Shown: positions 26,045 to 36,639 of the stretch, piece after piece
Layout of the letters: each line of letters starts with the position of its first letter
Position numbering within the stretch: the stretch's first letter is position 1
Source: Adiantum capillus-veneris
Lineage: Eukaryota > Streptophyta > Polypodiopsida > Polypodiales > Pteridaceae
Assembly: GCA_014529385.2 (NCBI GenBank)
Contig: CM043968.1
Span: 124,579,518-124,643,517, forward strand
Direction: 5' to 3'
DNA: 64,000 bases
Program-made: the position numbers and the translations under genes
The notes under the pieces: model-generated
The model's input: only the letters and a program-made list of their open reading frames with translations
Told to the model about the DNA's origin: nothing
The model's database searches: none

Positions 26045-26521
26045 ATCATTACCCCTTGAAAAGGCAAGGTTAAAGAAGATGAAGGGCAAGGAACGGTTGT
26101 TTCCTAAGCTCAATATGCATTACTATGGGCCTTTTCAAGTACTTGACAAGATCAACGATGTTGCTTATAGGCTGAAATTGCCAGACACTCGGAAGATTCA
26201 TAATGTGTTTCACGTGAGTCTTCTAACACCCTTTGTGGGTGATGTGCCAGAAGATATGCCAGATGAGGATCAACCAGAAGTTGAGGAACTTGATGAGATC
26301 TTGGTACCTCAGCAGATTTTGGCACATACGAAAAGAAAAGTTAAGGAAAAAGTTGCACAACGTTATTTGGTGAAGTTCAGGAACTATCCACCTATGGATG
26401 CAAAGTGGATGGAAGAGTGAACTCCTAGAGTCATCGAATGTATTGCAGCTTTACCTCGAGGCTTTTGGGTTACAACCTACATATGCCCCAACTCAACGTG
26501 TTCAAAAGAGTAAAAGCAAGT
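26045..26521 (+). pseudogene. Inverted Ty3 integrase C-terminus and chromodomain
   Basis: On the plus strand, opposite to the rest of the element, this reads LEKARLKKMKGKERLF, MHYYGPFQVLDKINDVAYRL, HNVFHVSLLTPF, then a chromodomain ILAHTKRKVKEK...RYLVKFRNYPPMDAKW and a TGA. A further readable stretch ends near 26521. The GPF-type integrase tail and the chromodomain are the last parts of a Ty3 chromovirus-lineage polyprotein, and the chromodomain directs integration to marked chromatin. Its content continues exactly where the neighbouring segment 26524-26815 leaves off. The two segments are nevertheless in the wrong left-right order for a single inversion. Confidence 0.85.
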
Positions 26522-26523
26522 AG

Positions 26524-26815
26524 GAACAATATCTACCCATGCTTGAGTATGCGTACAACAATACAGTGCATTCGTCAATAGGCAAGGCACCTTTTGAGAT
26601 TGTTGAAGGTGGCAAAAAGGTTCCTCCCATTTTGCACACAAAGGACAAGAGTTTCAAAACATACCAATATGTTGAGAACATGGATGAAATGTATAAGAAA
26701 ATCAAGCTTGCCTTGGAAAAGACTCAAGCAAAGCACAAAAGGGTTGCTGATCGTCATCACGTGAATTGTTGTTTTCACCTGGTGATTGGGTACTTATATG
26801 GTTTTATCTGACGCA
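26524..26815 (+). pseudogene. Inverted Ty3 integrase middle segment
   Basis: The plus strand reads EQYLPMLEYAYNNTVHSSIG, KAPFEIVEGGKKVPP, MYKKIKLALEKTQAKHKRVA and, after a one-base slip, a PGDWVLIWFYL-type end. This is the Ty3 integrase region following the catalytic core. The minus-strand integrase core to its right ends ...DLLKCYASDK at about 26815, exactly the residues that normally precede this segment. The piece is thus in its correct place but flipped. Confidence 0.85.
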
Positions 26816-27658
26816 TAACATTTCAACAGATCTAAGACAGTAAAATTAGCCTCTTCTGACTGTCTATCAATTTGTGGATGAAATGAGGAAGAAAACTTCT
26901 CTGTAGTCTTCATATTTTCATCCAAACCACTTGAACACATTGTACATGAACAATCGTGCCATCTAATTAGATTTTATCTTCTTCCTGACAGGAACAAAAT
27001 GGACCTGCTTGTTGAACCAGCAAATAATGGTCCATGTACCATCATTCCTTGTCGGCGTTCTTGGAAGATCAAAGATAAAATCCATAGTTATACTTTCCCA
27101 TGGATTATCTGGAATAGGCAGTGGTTGTAACAATCCTGGTGCCTTTTGCCTGTCAAACTTGACCTTTTGGCAAATCAGGCATGCTCACAAAAAGGCATCC
27201 ACGTCTCTCCTCAAAATAGGCCAATAAAAGAATGTCTCAACCGCTTTCACTGTCACATCTATATCACGATGACCTGCATACAGTGGAACATGGCTTTCTA
27301 CTATAACCTTATGTTGCAATGGCCTAGTGACACATAGTCTAACATGCATCATCATAAAACCAACCTTGAGGAGGTGGTGCTCATGGCATTGCCCATCTTG
27401 CAACTGTTCAACGATCCTTGCAAAATCTTCATCAGTAGCATATTGTTCCTTCAAGTCATCAAGCTCATGATGATAAGGAATGGACACAGGTGAAATTTGT
27501 GGCTTTCTTGATAACGCATCAACCAAAATATTCTTCTTGCCTTCCACATTCACAATTTGAAAGTAGAACATGGAAAGAATGTTGCTTTTCCGATAACTTT
27601 GACTGTGCCAAGAAGTATCGCAAGTTCTTATGATCTGTTTGGACAACAAAATCAACAT
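26816..27658 (-). pseudogene. Ty3 element 1 integrase core, broken
   Basis: The minus strand reads from the RNase H-integrase spacer (VDALSRKPQISPV near 27530) through an HHCC zinc domain (AGHRDIDVTVKAVETFFYWP ... CLICQKVKFDRQ near 27170) to the first catalytic Asp (ITMDFIFDLPRTP near 27090) and VRKKIKSN followed by a TAG. The segment with the second catalytic Asp is missing: the sequence passes from FKWFG straight to a frame reading MKTTEKFSSSFHPQ, skipping roughly 25 residues. It is not functional. Confidence 0.85.
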
Positions 27659-29568
27659 CTAACAAATAGTGTTTCAACAAAATCCGCATGAATCACGGCC
27701 AGTAGCTCTTTCTCATAGATTTGCATAGTCTTTTCCGGCCCCTGCAAGATTCTACTTTCATAAGCTACTACCCGACCATCTTGCATTAACACTACCCCAA
27801 TACTATTGCCACACGCATCACACTGGACCACAAATGACTTCATGAGATCTTGAAGACAATTATTGGATCCGAAGTCATCTTTTACTTCAAGAGATTAAAA
27901 GCTGAAATCTCTTTTTGTGTCCACTTGAACGTGACCTCTTTCTTTTGTAGAGCATGTAGGGGTGAAACAATCTCGGCAAAGTTCCTGATAAACCTTCAGT
28001 AGTAAGAGCATAAGCCCAAGAAGCTGCGTACATCGTGCATAGTCTTCAAATCTGGCCATGTCCTGATTGCTTCAACCTTGGCACGATCCATTCGGACACC
28101 ATCCTTTGACACTATGTGGTCAAGAAAGTGGATCTCTTCCAAGAAGAATTCACTTTTCTTTGGATTGGCAAGCACCTGTGTGACTGCGTAGCTCTTTGAA
28201 CACAATGTTCAGGTGATGCCTATGCTCCTCTTCATTCTTTGAATAGACTATCATGTCATCAAAGAATGTGCCGACAAACTTCTGATTTTTACTTTTTACT
28301 TTTTACTTTTTTGGGCTAGAGCCGGCAAGCCAGCAAGGAACTGCCTTTGCTTCGCGTGCACGCAAACGAGTCAAAGACAAGTTATCTTGCGGACTTGCCG
28401 ACAAGGGGAAAAGCGCCTCCATGCCGTATCGTGACATGTCAACGGGGAATGGAAGCAGGTTTCCCCCTCGGGGGAGTAAAAAGTCTTTTCATGCCATGTT
28501 AATCAGTCCATGTTCCCTTGTTAGTCACGCCACCCGAGGGTAACGTCGGGAAATCACCAAACGAATTCAGTGATGCATTTAAGGACCAAGGCTGAGAGAG
28601 AGGAACAGACCCTTGTAACTCACAGACCGTGTTGAATCCTGCCCAGGTACTCCAGGATTTTCGCCTGGTAGAAAAAGGCCCCCGTCCAGCGGATGTCCGG
28701 TAGGACTGCCATACCCAAAGTGGGCGTCGGCTCAAAGGAGGCATCCTGATCCGGCCAACCATGGTCACCAAGGCCCGCTCGGAAAGCCCCAGGACCATGT
28801 TAGGCGAGACCGCACCGTACGCAATAACTACAAGCCCTACGAGCTTCAAACACCCTCATGGGCCAGAGCTCATACAGACAAACTTTTGATGTGGGCGGTA
28901 AATCCGATCCATCATCCTATTGAACGTAGCAAGAGCATTTGTAAGACCAAACGGCATCACTAAGAACTCATACAGACCACATGTTGTCCTAAACGTAGTC
29001 TTGTGCAATCCTCTGGCTTGATACGAATCTGACGGTACCCACTCTAGAGGTCTATCCTGCTGAAAATTGCAGCACCCTCTAGTCGATCAAAAATATCATC
29101 AATCCTTGGAATAGGAAACTTGTTCTTGATGGTGTTCTTATTCCATGCACGGTAATCGATACACATGCGCCAAGAGCCATCCTTCTTATGCACTAAAAGT
29201 GTTGGGGAGCAAAAGGGTAAAGAACTAGGTTGAATCGACCCTTTTTCTAACAACTCCTCTACTTGGCCCATAATCTCTTTTTGTTGAGCCGCACTAACCC
29301 TGTAGGGAGGCCTATTTGGTGGGCTACAACCTGGCACCAAATATATTGCATGATCCTCAGGCCTCTTCGATGGCAACCGAGACGATAATGAATCAAAAAA
29401 ACAGTCACTAAACTCTCGCAAAAATGTTGAACTTTCTTTATCTAACACAGATAAATTTGACTGACAATTATCTGAAACATCATGTGCAGAAATTAAGTAC
29501 CTAGAAAGATGATTCTTAATTATAAAAGTGATAGCCGAAGCAAATACAATAGAGATAGACTCCAACAC
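27659..29568 (-). pseudogene. Ty3 element 1 RT-RNase H, interrupted
   Basis: The minus strand carries the RT N-terminal part ([36 protein letters not shown], near 29290-29130), then [17 protein letters not shown] and a stop. RT continues to about 28891, is interrupted by a 590-bp insertion, and resumes with FFDDMIVYSKNEEEHRHHL near 28260 (catalytic Asp pair in FDD). RNase H follows with VQCDACGNSIGVVLMQDGR near 27840. Several stops and frameshifts are present. Order and motifs are those of Ty3/gypsy pol. Confidence 0.88.
28287..28876 (-). mobile_element. SINE-like retroposon in Ty3 RT, 14-bp TSD
   Basis: A 590-bp GC-richer insertion splits the RT coding region. It is flanked by GACAAACTTCTGAT (28273-28286) and GACAAACTTTTGAT (28877-28890), a 14-bp duplication with one mismatch. 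On the minus strand the insert ends in a run built from AAAAAGT units (plus strand 28287-28312), like a short A-rich tail. Long variable TSDs and an A-rich 3' end are the marks of target-primed reverse transcription, so a SINE or short non-autonomous LINE derivative. I do not see a clear tRNA A/B box. Apparent open frames in it have no known domain. Confidence 0.75.
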
Positions 29569-29680
29569 AAATAAATTTGACTGACAATTATCTGAAACAT
29601 CACGTGCAAAAACTAAGTACCTAGAAAGATGATTCTTAATATAAAAGTGATAGCCGAAGCAAATACAATAGAGACAAACT
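29441..29680 (-). repeat. 120-bp tandem duplication in Ty3 element 1
   Basis: The block beginning ATAAATTTGACTGACAATTA at 29451 recurs at 29571 with the same following sequence (AAGTACCTAGAAAGATGATT, ATAGCCGAAGCAAATACAAT). There are only a few substitutions and one deletion. It lies between the protease and RT regions. Confidence 0.92.
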
Positions 29681-31731
29681 CCCCTTTAAGCTCTACATCA
29701 ACGATTTGAGTTTTGCCCCTATACTGAAGAGGGATCTTTTTGTTGAAGACATCCAACACTCCATGTATACTGAACATCCACGGGATTCCAAACAACGCAT
29801 CGCATCCTTCCAGTGGCATGATATAAAATTCCTCTCTATCCACGTATAACTGAATATGCAGACGCAGCTTTCCAATGATAGGAGTAACACACTCTGAGTG
29901 GCCAAGACATGCCAACCCTGCCTCTGCTAAGTACCCCATCTCTTCAGCACTGATGCCCAACTTGATAGCCAACTCTGGTGAGATAAAGTCCGCTTTAGCA
30001 CCTAGATCAAAGAAGATAAGTGATATCTGATCCCTGACTTTAACCCACGCTCTCCATAACTCACTGGCATCTGAGTTTGGCCTATCACCCGCCATATCTA
30101 GCACTAACCCGGCCATGGGTTTGGGCTTCTTCCCTTTCCTCTCCTCTTTGTCCTTTGAGTCAGCTGGCCTCCTCCTCTCGGGACAATCTGTAGCAAAATG
30201 ACCAGGCTACTCGCATATAAAACATTTGTTCTTAGCCATTAAAGCCTTCTTCTCTTCGAATGACTTGTGCACAAAAGGCTTCCTTTTCTTTTTCTTAGCC
30301 TGCCCTTCAAACGTCTCCGCTGAGTCCTTAGCTTTCCATGTCTTTTCAAACCCCTGAGACACTTCAGGAGTCACTCTCACAAAGGGCTTCTTTGCTGAAT
30401 TTTTCTTTTGTTGACCCCTTTCACGTTGCCTTGAAACCCATTGTCCTCTCCCTTCAACAAGGCATGACCAATGTTGGCAGCTTCCATAAGCTGAGTAAGG
30501 GTAGCCACTATGTTCTTTGTACAGTAGTTTCGAAGCCCTTTAGGCAACCCACAACAATACTTCTCAATCTACTCTGTCAAACCTGTAGGAGGTTACTCAG
30601 AGCAACGCTTTACAAAACCTTCGATTATACTCCTCTTGGCTTTTGCAAGTAGCCGCAGTGAGTTGGTGCCAATCTATCATGACATCGGCCACATAGATGC
30701 AAACATTTGCTTGAAGTAAACCTATGTGGCGGGTGCCTGTCCTTGCATCAACAGTGTCGTCCACCATGTACGCGCATTACCTTTCAAGAAAGTGGCAGCT
30801 TTCCTGACCTTGGAGGCTTCTGTAAAATTCCCCCCTGCATAAGCACTATCAAACTGCTAGAAGAAAGTAAGAGCCTTTGTCTTATCCTCAAATCAGCTGA
30901 AAGTATCAACCTTCACAACTGCGCCACCTTCTTTGTATGGATTTGGCTTTTCCAATGTTCCCAAATTATCATAGGGAAGCGTCTGCAACATGGGATTGTA
31001 AAAGCGATCATCGGTGCCCCTTGGCCATTGACATCCTGAGTCACTAGTGCCATATTTGCCTGCTGTTCGAAAAAACCAGCCATGCCAAAATTGCCTTGTG
31101 TCACCCCAAATTGGCCCTTGATTGCACTGAAACCCTTGTTGCATGCCAATATTACCATACATGGGGTTTGGCATCATGCCTTGCATACCCTCGGAAACTG
31201 TACAGACATTATACATATATTGCTCATTTCTAGGCACATAACCAGCCATGCTTTGAAACACAGATCCACCCTTGAAGAACCTGTTGCATAGCTTGGAAAC
31301 CGGTTCCCTATCCATTTAATGCAACATTTGGACTCTGAAAGGTGGTTGGCTGAACTGGGAAACCTGTGCAATCAGTGTCCTAACCACCTATTCGTGGACA
31401 GAAGGAATTTGTCTTGGAGCCCCAACTGACTCCGCAACATGTGAGTGATGCATGCCCTGATGAGATGCATAAACCTAGGTTTGAGCCTCAACGGCCTCCT
31501 GCATGAGAAACTTGCCTTGTCTACTGTGACACTGATGGCGCTTGCAAAAATTCCATTCCATAAACCTAGGATTCTGCACCAACCGAGAAAACACATTCAC
31601 AACAGCAAACAATTGTGTCATGAACGCATCCTCATCTTGTGGAGCATTCAAATCAACAAAAGGTACAAACACGAGTCGCCGCGAACTTTCGCCACACTCG
31701 GTTCCTTGGTGTCATTTACTCTATTAGCCAT
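29613..31731 (-). pseudogene. Ty3 element 1 gag-protease, disrupted
   Basis: The minus strand starts with ATG at 31731 (MANRVNDTKEPSV), shifts frame, and continues through a Gly/Met/Gln-rich Gag region (about 31315-30893). Gag core fragments follow to about 30500. A CCHC knuckle near 30220 reads CFICE, stop, PGHFATDC, so the stop codon falls inside the zinc motif. The protease domain at 30116-29613 has FFDLGAKADFISPEL, where the family's catalytic D-S/T-G is D-L-G, so the protease would be inactive. It is a clear relic. Confidence 0.82.
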
Positions 31732-31810
31732 GGTGTAATTTCAAGTTCCTATGCTCTCTGTCCTCACCAAAAACCAACCAAGGCTCACTCTTTAAGGAAA
31801 AAGTGATTAT

Positions 31811-31828
31811 GTCCCAGCAACGGAACCA
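31811..31828 (-). other. Primer-binding site of Ty3 element 1
   Basis: TGGTTCCGTTGCTGGGAC on the minus strand directly follows the 5' LTR end CGGTTTCA. It begins TGG, complementary to a tRNA CCA end. I do not assign the tRNA. Confidence 0.8.
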
Positions 31829-32397
31829 TGAAACCGGCCCATAGGGCAATAGACTTTAGCTTTCACCCGATCTTTACACTATAGACTTTATGACACAGAG
31901 AAGCTTCACAAATAAGCCTCTGACTAGAAAATTACACTTCAAAAAAACACGGCCTGGGAGCTAAAGTGCTTTCAAGTAGACAATGACACCCTGTAGGCCC
32001 CAAAGATTGGCGCCCTTTCGGTATTCTTTACTCTTATCAAACTTGGGAGAAAACCTGCAAATTCCTATGAGTTGTCCCGCTTTAACCGGGCTGAAAATAG
32101 CCTACTCTAGCCCGATTGCGGCAACATAACCACAATAGGAGGGTTCACAGACAAAATCCCCGTGCAAAAGGTAACTTTCCCGGCGCATTCAAGCAATTTC
32201 CAAACCTGGCAAGAATCTGTAGCACACTGAATTCTCTGTTTTCTGCCCCGAAAATGCACCAGAACACCTGTATAGTGATCCCCTAGCTCCTGGGGGTATT
32301 AGGGATCAGTTAGGGTCAAAACCCTAAACCTGCAATTATAGACAGCAGGCTGTAGTTTACTGTTTCGGATTCGTTTCACGTGCCGGTCGCATCCGTT
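31829..32397 (-). repeat. Partial 5' LTR of Ty3 element 1
   Basis: It matches the 3' LTR from its inner end to about the CGGTCGCATCC block, then stops abruptly. Beyond it, at 32532-32570, a phrase from the same LTR (CCCCAAAGACTGGCGCCCCT) occurs again in new surroundings. Either a second related LTR or a rearranged continuation lies here. Confidence 0.8.
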
Positions 32398-32782
32398 GGT
32401 CACAAGCTTGGACACCCCAAGTCGGGAATCTGACACGAGACACGACAGAATCACTTCAAATACTTCAAAACTTTATTATAGTTTCACAATTGAGTCGACA
32501 CGGCCCGGTGTAGTTCCGTGCCAAGAGAGATTGGCCCCAAAGACTGGCGCCCCTTTCGGTATTTCTTTTTGTATTAATCTTTGAGCAAAGTACAACTCCC
32601 GCAAGTCCTCAGCTCTCAGACTCTGCGTCCATATGCTTTGAGAAGTGAGGCTCCTAGGGTCCTTATATTCTTACAAGGGTTGCCAAAAGCAAAGCCCCAA
32701 AAGATTAAACTCAAAAGCAAAGAGTTCCAAAAGCAATTGTTCCCAAAATCTGCCAGCAAATCACAACAGGTTGGTTTACGAG
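32398..32782. other. LTR-like fragment, unassigned
   Basis: It contains a second copy of an internal phrase of the Ty3 element 1 LTR (32532-32570) followed by sequence with no recognisable match. No TG/CA ends or TSD could be defined. It may belong to a neighbouring related Ty3 LTR into which the LINE inserted. Confidence 0.4.
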
Positions 32783-35660
32783 GCTTAGCGCTCCCTATTC
32801 GGGGAGATGAGCTACTGGACGCTGAGTTTGCAAACGACTCAGCCCTGTACTTAGATGGCCAAGAAGCCAAGCTACACAGGTGTGAGCAGGCTCTTGAGAC
32901 CTTTTGTTGTGCATCAGGCGCACAGATCAACTAGAGAAAGACTGTGGCTTTCTCGGTTGGTAGTGCTCCTACGCCTGATTGGATGCGAGGTGAGGGTTTC
33001 AGATGGATACCCCAGGGACTGCAGTTCATTACTTGGGCTGTCAGGTCGGCTTGGACTTGTCTCCCGAGTAGTAGATTGCTCCCCTCCTCTTGTCCATCAT
33101 GAGGAAGTTGTACATTGGAGCTCCGCATGACTTTCTTTGGCAAGCAAAGTTGTAGTGGCCAACGAGGTGTTGTTGGCTAATATGTGGTACATCACTTCTT
33201 GTTGGATCTTTTCGAGTTCTTGCATCAGCCAAATAGAGAGGCTGATCAGGAACTTCCTTTGGTCAGGGCGTGACACTCAGATAGCTTGGGCCAAAGTGGC
33301 ATGGTAGGTCATCATCCTTCCTTGTTCTCAGGGAGGGCTGGGGATCATAAACCCAGCACAGCACAGCAGAGCCCTTTTGGGAAGTTCATCGTCAGAGGAC
33401 TCCTTCCAGGAGAGGAGCCCTAGGAGTTCTTGTTGCAGCGGCTTAGTGCTAGAGTGCCTCAGGCTGGAGGCCCCTGGCGACCTTCGACCAGATGGATTTT
33501 CACAAAGATGCGCAGAGTTGGCTTGAACAAGAGACAGGAGGATCGCTTTGCTGTGAGTCTGCTCCGATCTTGGGAGCAGCTACGGAAAGGCCTAGAGCAG
33601 CAGCAGCCTACTTGCATGGAGGAGCGCCTGAGACAGCCCCTTGTTTGGAACCCCATGATTAGCACTCAGAAAGGCCACTTGGTTGGTAGTAGGCCTCATG
33701 TTTCCTGGGGTCCCATGGCAGAGGGTCCAACACGCACTTCAGGTGATTGGCTTCAGTTTTCAGGCTTGTCAGAGGAGCTTCAAGGCATCCAGCTACAGGG
33801 CATGAGAGGGGTGCAGAGCATGTGTCAGGACATCTCAGAGGTAGTACCTGCTAAGTGGCTCACACCTCTCGAGTCGGCAGCGCCCAGATGGATGGGGGCC
33901 TTCACACGACTGGAGGCTCTCTTCTCAATTAGGGCTTGCTCAGAGACTATACCCTCCTTGTTCTTCGAGCTACAGGGTGGGGGACGCTTACACCGAGTTG
34001 CAGTAGAGGCCCCACAGGTGGCAGAGTGTTGTTTTCAGAGGATCCGAGTGGTGGGCATCTGTGGTAGGACTTGCGTCATTGATCTTGACCCAACAGCTCT
34101 TACAACTGGACACTAGAGACTGTGGGCTTGGGAGAGTTGTCCACTGACACGGGTGCAGTGGGACCTTGGAGAGTGGTTTTGGAGGGACCCCTTCTCCTCA
34201 GCAAATCATCCAGGTGTCCCATTCTTTCAGTACACTGTTCGGTTGGGACGTCACATATTGGCAGCGCAGAGAGAGGCTCGTCCTGCTACAGCACCTCATT
34301 GGCAGGAGGAGGGTCTCACAACTGAGTGCTTGGCAGCTTTTTGGGAGAGGTTGTGGGACTCCATCCAGCAGAGGCGAGACACACTATTCCGATGGTTGGT
34401 CGCACATCGAGCTACAGCAGTTGGGAGCTGGCTGGTACATAGTGGTCTATCGGCAGCATGTGCAGCTTGTGACCATCTTGTGGAGAGTCAACGGCACTGT
34501 CTTTGGGACTGCCAGCTCTTTCCACTGCTCAACAGTACACGTGGGGGGCAGTTGCTTGGTCCACTCTCATGGGCCCGGCACTTCAGTTTGAGTTATCCTC
34601 CACCAACAGGATGTAGTGATGCAAGGGGGTCGACCTACACTCCAGTCTGCTACAAAGCTTACCTCTCAGGAGTGGTGCAACGAGAGAGAGGAGTGTTGGG
34701 AGCTCATCTGCGGCCTGACACTTTGGTTCATCTAGCGGGCCAAGGTTGCATCCGTACGTACGTACGGATCCGTACAGTACGGTACAGCCGTACAATACGA
34801 TTCCGTACGTACAGATAGGTAGTGTACGGGTTTTTTTTTTTTCCTCTTCCCCCACAAATTTTATTTTGTCTTTTTTTTTTGGGTTTTTTTGGGACATCTT
34901 GCCATTAGTATCTAGATTTTAGACGTATTCAATCGAATACAAAATGGAGAGGTAGTAGCGGGATATTCCATTCGGGATGGCTACTTGATGAAGAAAACGT
35001 TGTTGTGCGTTACACAGCCGTTGGGATTGTTTTTAGGAACCAGATTGAAGCAGTATCTAATGGATGTTTGAAGTAGTATCAATGTCTAGACTCTATGTAG
35101 TTCCTAGTACGTATAGGCTGAAAAAGACTAAAGTCACTATTCTTTTTGTTGTTACAAATGTTACGTACTGGTCATGTACCTTAAAGGCCGATCCGTACAG
35201 AAGTACGTACCTTACGTACTGATTACGTACCATACACTCCGTACCTTTCCACCTTGTGGCGGGCCCACTGCTTCCGCATCTTCGAGGCTCGCCCAGTACC
35301 ACCAACAGAGACTGTTCGAAATTTTTGGCTAGAGCTGATCCATACTCTCAGAGGACAGTTCGAGAGACTCCAGGGCAGCTCCGATTGCATGAGAGAGCAC
35401 AGAGAGGCTTTCCTTCGACTCTGGCGCCCTGGGCCTTTCTTCACCATGGTCCACGGTGTGCTCAGATGGCACTACCGTCCACCTGTGTGGCTTTTCCCTC
35501 CTCCCATCTCTTCATTTAGCCTCATTGTACATATGTTGTTTTTTCATCGGGAGAGTCTCCCAATCATGTTTATTGTAGCCCTCTCTTGTAGAGGTCGTTG
35601 TAGCCCTATGGACAGCTTCATTAACTAATAGAAGGATCTTTTTTTGGGAAAAAAAAAAAC
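32783..35660 (+). mobile_element. LINE (non-LTR retrotransposon), 5'-truncated
   Basis: Mostly one frame on the plus strand, with several stops. RT part near 32785: GLRGLALPIRGDELL, EFANDSALYLDG (usual F/Y-ADD; the catalytic Asp is changed), FCCASGAQIN. Next come GFRWIPQG and the thumb-like GGPWRPSTRW region near 33465. A zf-RVT-like end reads FRWLVAHRATAVGSW and CAACDHLVESQRHCLWDC near 34400-34510. The 3' end (VRNFWLELIHTLRGQFERL) lies near 35310-35360, and an A-run at about 35648-35660 may be the tail. A 516-bp DNA element splits it at 34741-35256. The 5' part (endonuclease, RT palm start) is absent. Confidence 0.8.
34741..35256. mobile_element. hAT-like non-autonomous DNA transposon, 516 bp
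   Basis: It interrupts the LINE reading. The ends are CAAGGTTGCA and its approximate inverted copy (minus-strand CAAGGTGGAA). Flanks TAGCGGGC (34733-34740) and TGGCGGGC (35257-35264) form an 8-bp target-site duplication with one mismatch, the TSD length of hAT elements. Both ends are crowded with GTACG/CGTAC words (34753-34830 and 35160-35245), an arrangement like subterminal transposase-binding repeats. No transposase is encoded. Removing it restores the LINE protein order. Confidence 0.75.
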
Positions 35661-35872
35661 TTGCCAACAAAAAGCACCAACGCAAATTGCAGAAATCCGT
35701 ACAAATTGTCATGTCAACGTTGTCAACGCAAATCTCCGAAATCTGTACTGTTTTGCCACATCATCAGTCAACGCAAAATCAGGGGCCCGTATTGTTCTGC
35801 CACGTCAGCAAGCTGTCTACGACTTGCCATGTCATCTATTGTGTGTACCACCACGTCAACAGTTTGTGACAT
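35661..35872 (-). repeat. Start of a second Ty3-type LTR
   Basis: The minus strand shows CAAGCGGGGGGTA followed by TGTCACAAACTG. This is the same polypurine-tract-plus-TGTCAC arrangement that precedes the 3' LTR of Ty3 element 1. Only about 210 bp of the LTR remain before the LINE tail. It probably belongs with the gag remnant to its right. Confidence 0.55.
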
Positions 35873-36639
35873 ACCCCCCGCTTGAAAGAATTGTAATCGC
35901 CCTCGATTACGCCTGCAAAGCAGACAGAGGCCATAAACCAATTCAGTAGACACTGACTCTTAAGTACCGACGCACTAGACCACACACATCTAGTACTTGT
36001 ACAAAGACGACACTCACATCACATCAGGTCACATTCACATTCACATCACGTAGAATCTAGGACCGTGATTCCTAGCGACGTATTCAACAATCGCATCTAG
36101 ATCCGCACCAGACCTCACTGATGTCGATTTAACCGACCAAAAAGGCTGCAGTCATTTGGTCAATCATTCCACTCAAGCACTATCGTGTGCAAGTAATCAT
36201 TTTCGAGGATCCCATTTTGAAGTACTACTCTCATAAAGTCATTCAATAGAATATTGTCAGCACATCAGTATCCCTGGAACCCAAAGGGAAATCAGTGACT
36301 TTATTCCATCCAGGTAATCTGTGACAAAGGAGCGGAGTAACTCCCCTCTTGTGCACTCCCACCTGCACTAGATTCAACCCACTGATCTGTGGGAACTCTT
36401 GGAATAGCCACAACTAGACCAAAAGCATCGAGGTAAAGTTCCAAATCTGAGGAGTATCTGCTAGGTTCTCCTCCATCCAATTTGCATTTAATGCCGAATG
36501 GTTCTTAACTAAGAACCACCGTTCACTTTACCTTTCTCTTTCCTGTCTTGGAAAGCCAGTAGCTCTTTTTCAATTCAAGCTCATCCGGAAGCTATTTGTG
36601 CTCCAAAGTCATCATCTCATTCATAATCGTGTTATATAC
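35873..36639. other. Ty3 remnant body without readable domain
   Basis: No frame with recognisable domain content on either strand. By position it is the 3' internal region of the second Ty3 relic. Confidence 0.4.

Larger units (their letters stand above)
24621..32397 (-). mobile_element. Ty3/gypsy element 1, rearranged and truncated
   Basis: A minus-strand chromodomain-type Ty3 element. The 3' LTR is 24621-25791. A partial 5' LTR is at 31829-32397, with the primer-binding site immediately inside it. Gag, a CCHC motif, protease, RT, RNase H and integrase remnants are readable on the minus strand from 31731 to about 26816. Two segments (26524-26815 and about 26045-26521), which should follow the integrase core, are both in plus orientation. 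The RT region carries a 590-bp insertion and a 120-bp tandem duplication lies between protease and RT. The 5' LTR stops at about 32397, where it stops matching the 3' LTR at 25200. Confidence 0.88.

Noticed and set aside
28499-28849. 116-codon minus-strand ORF
   Set aside because: It lies wholly inside the SINE-like insertion and has no known domain; open by virtue of GC-rich composition.
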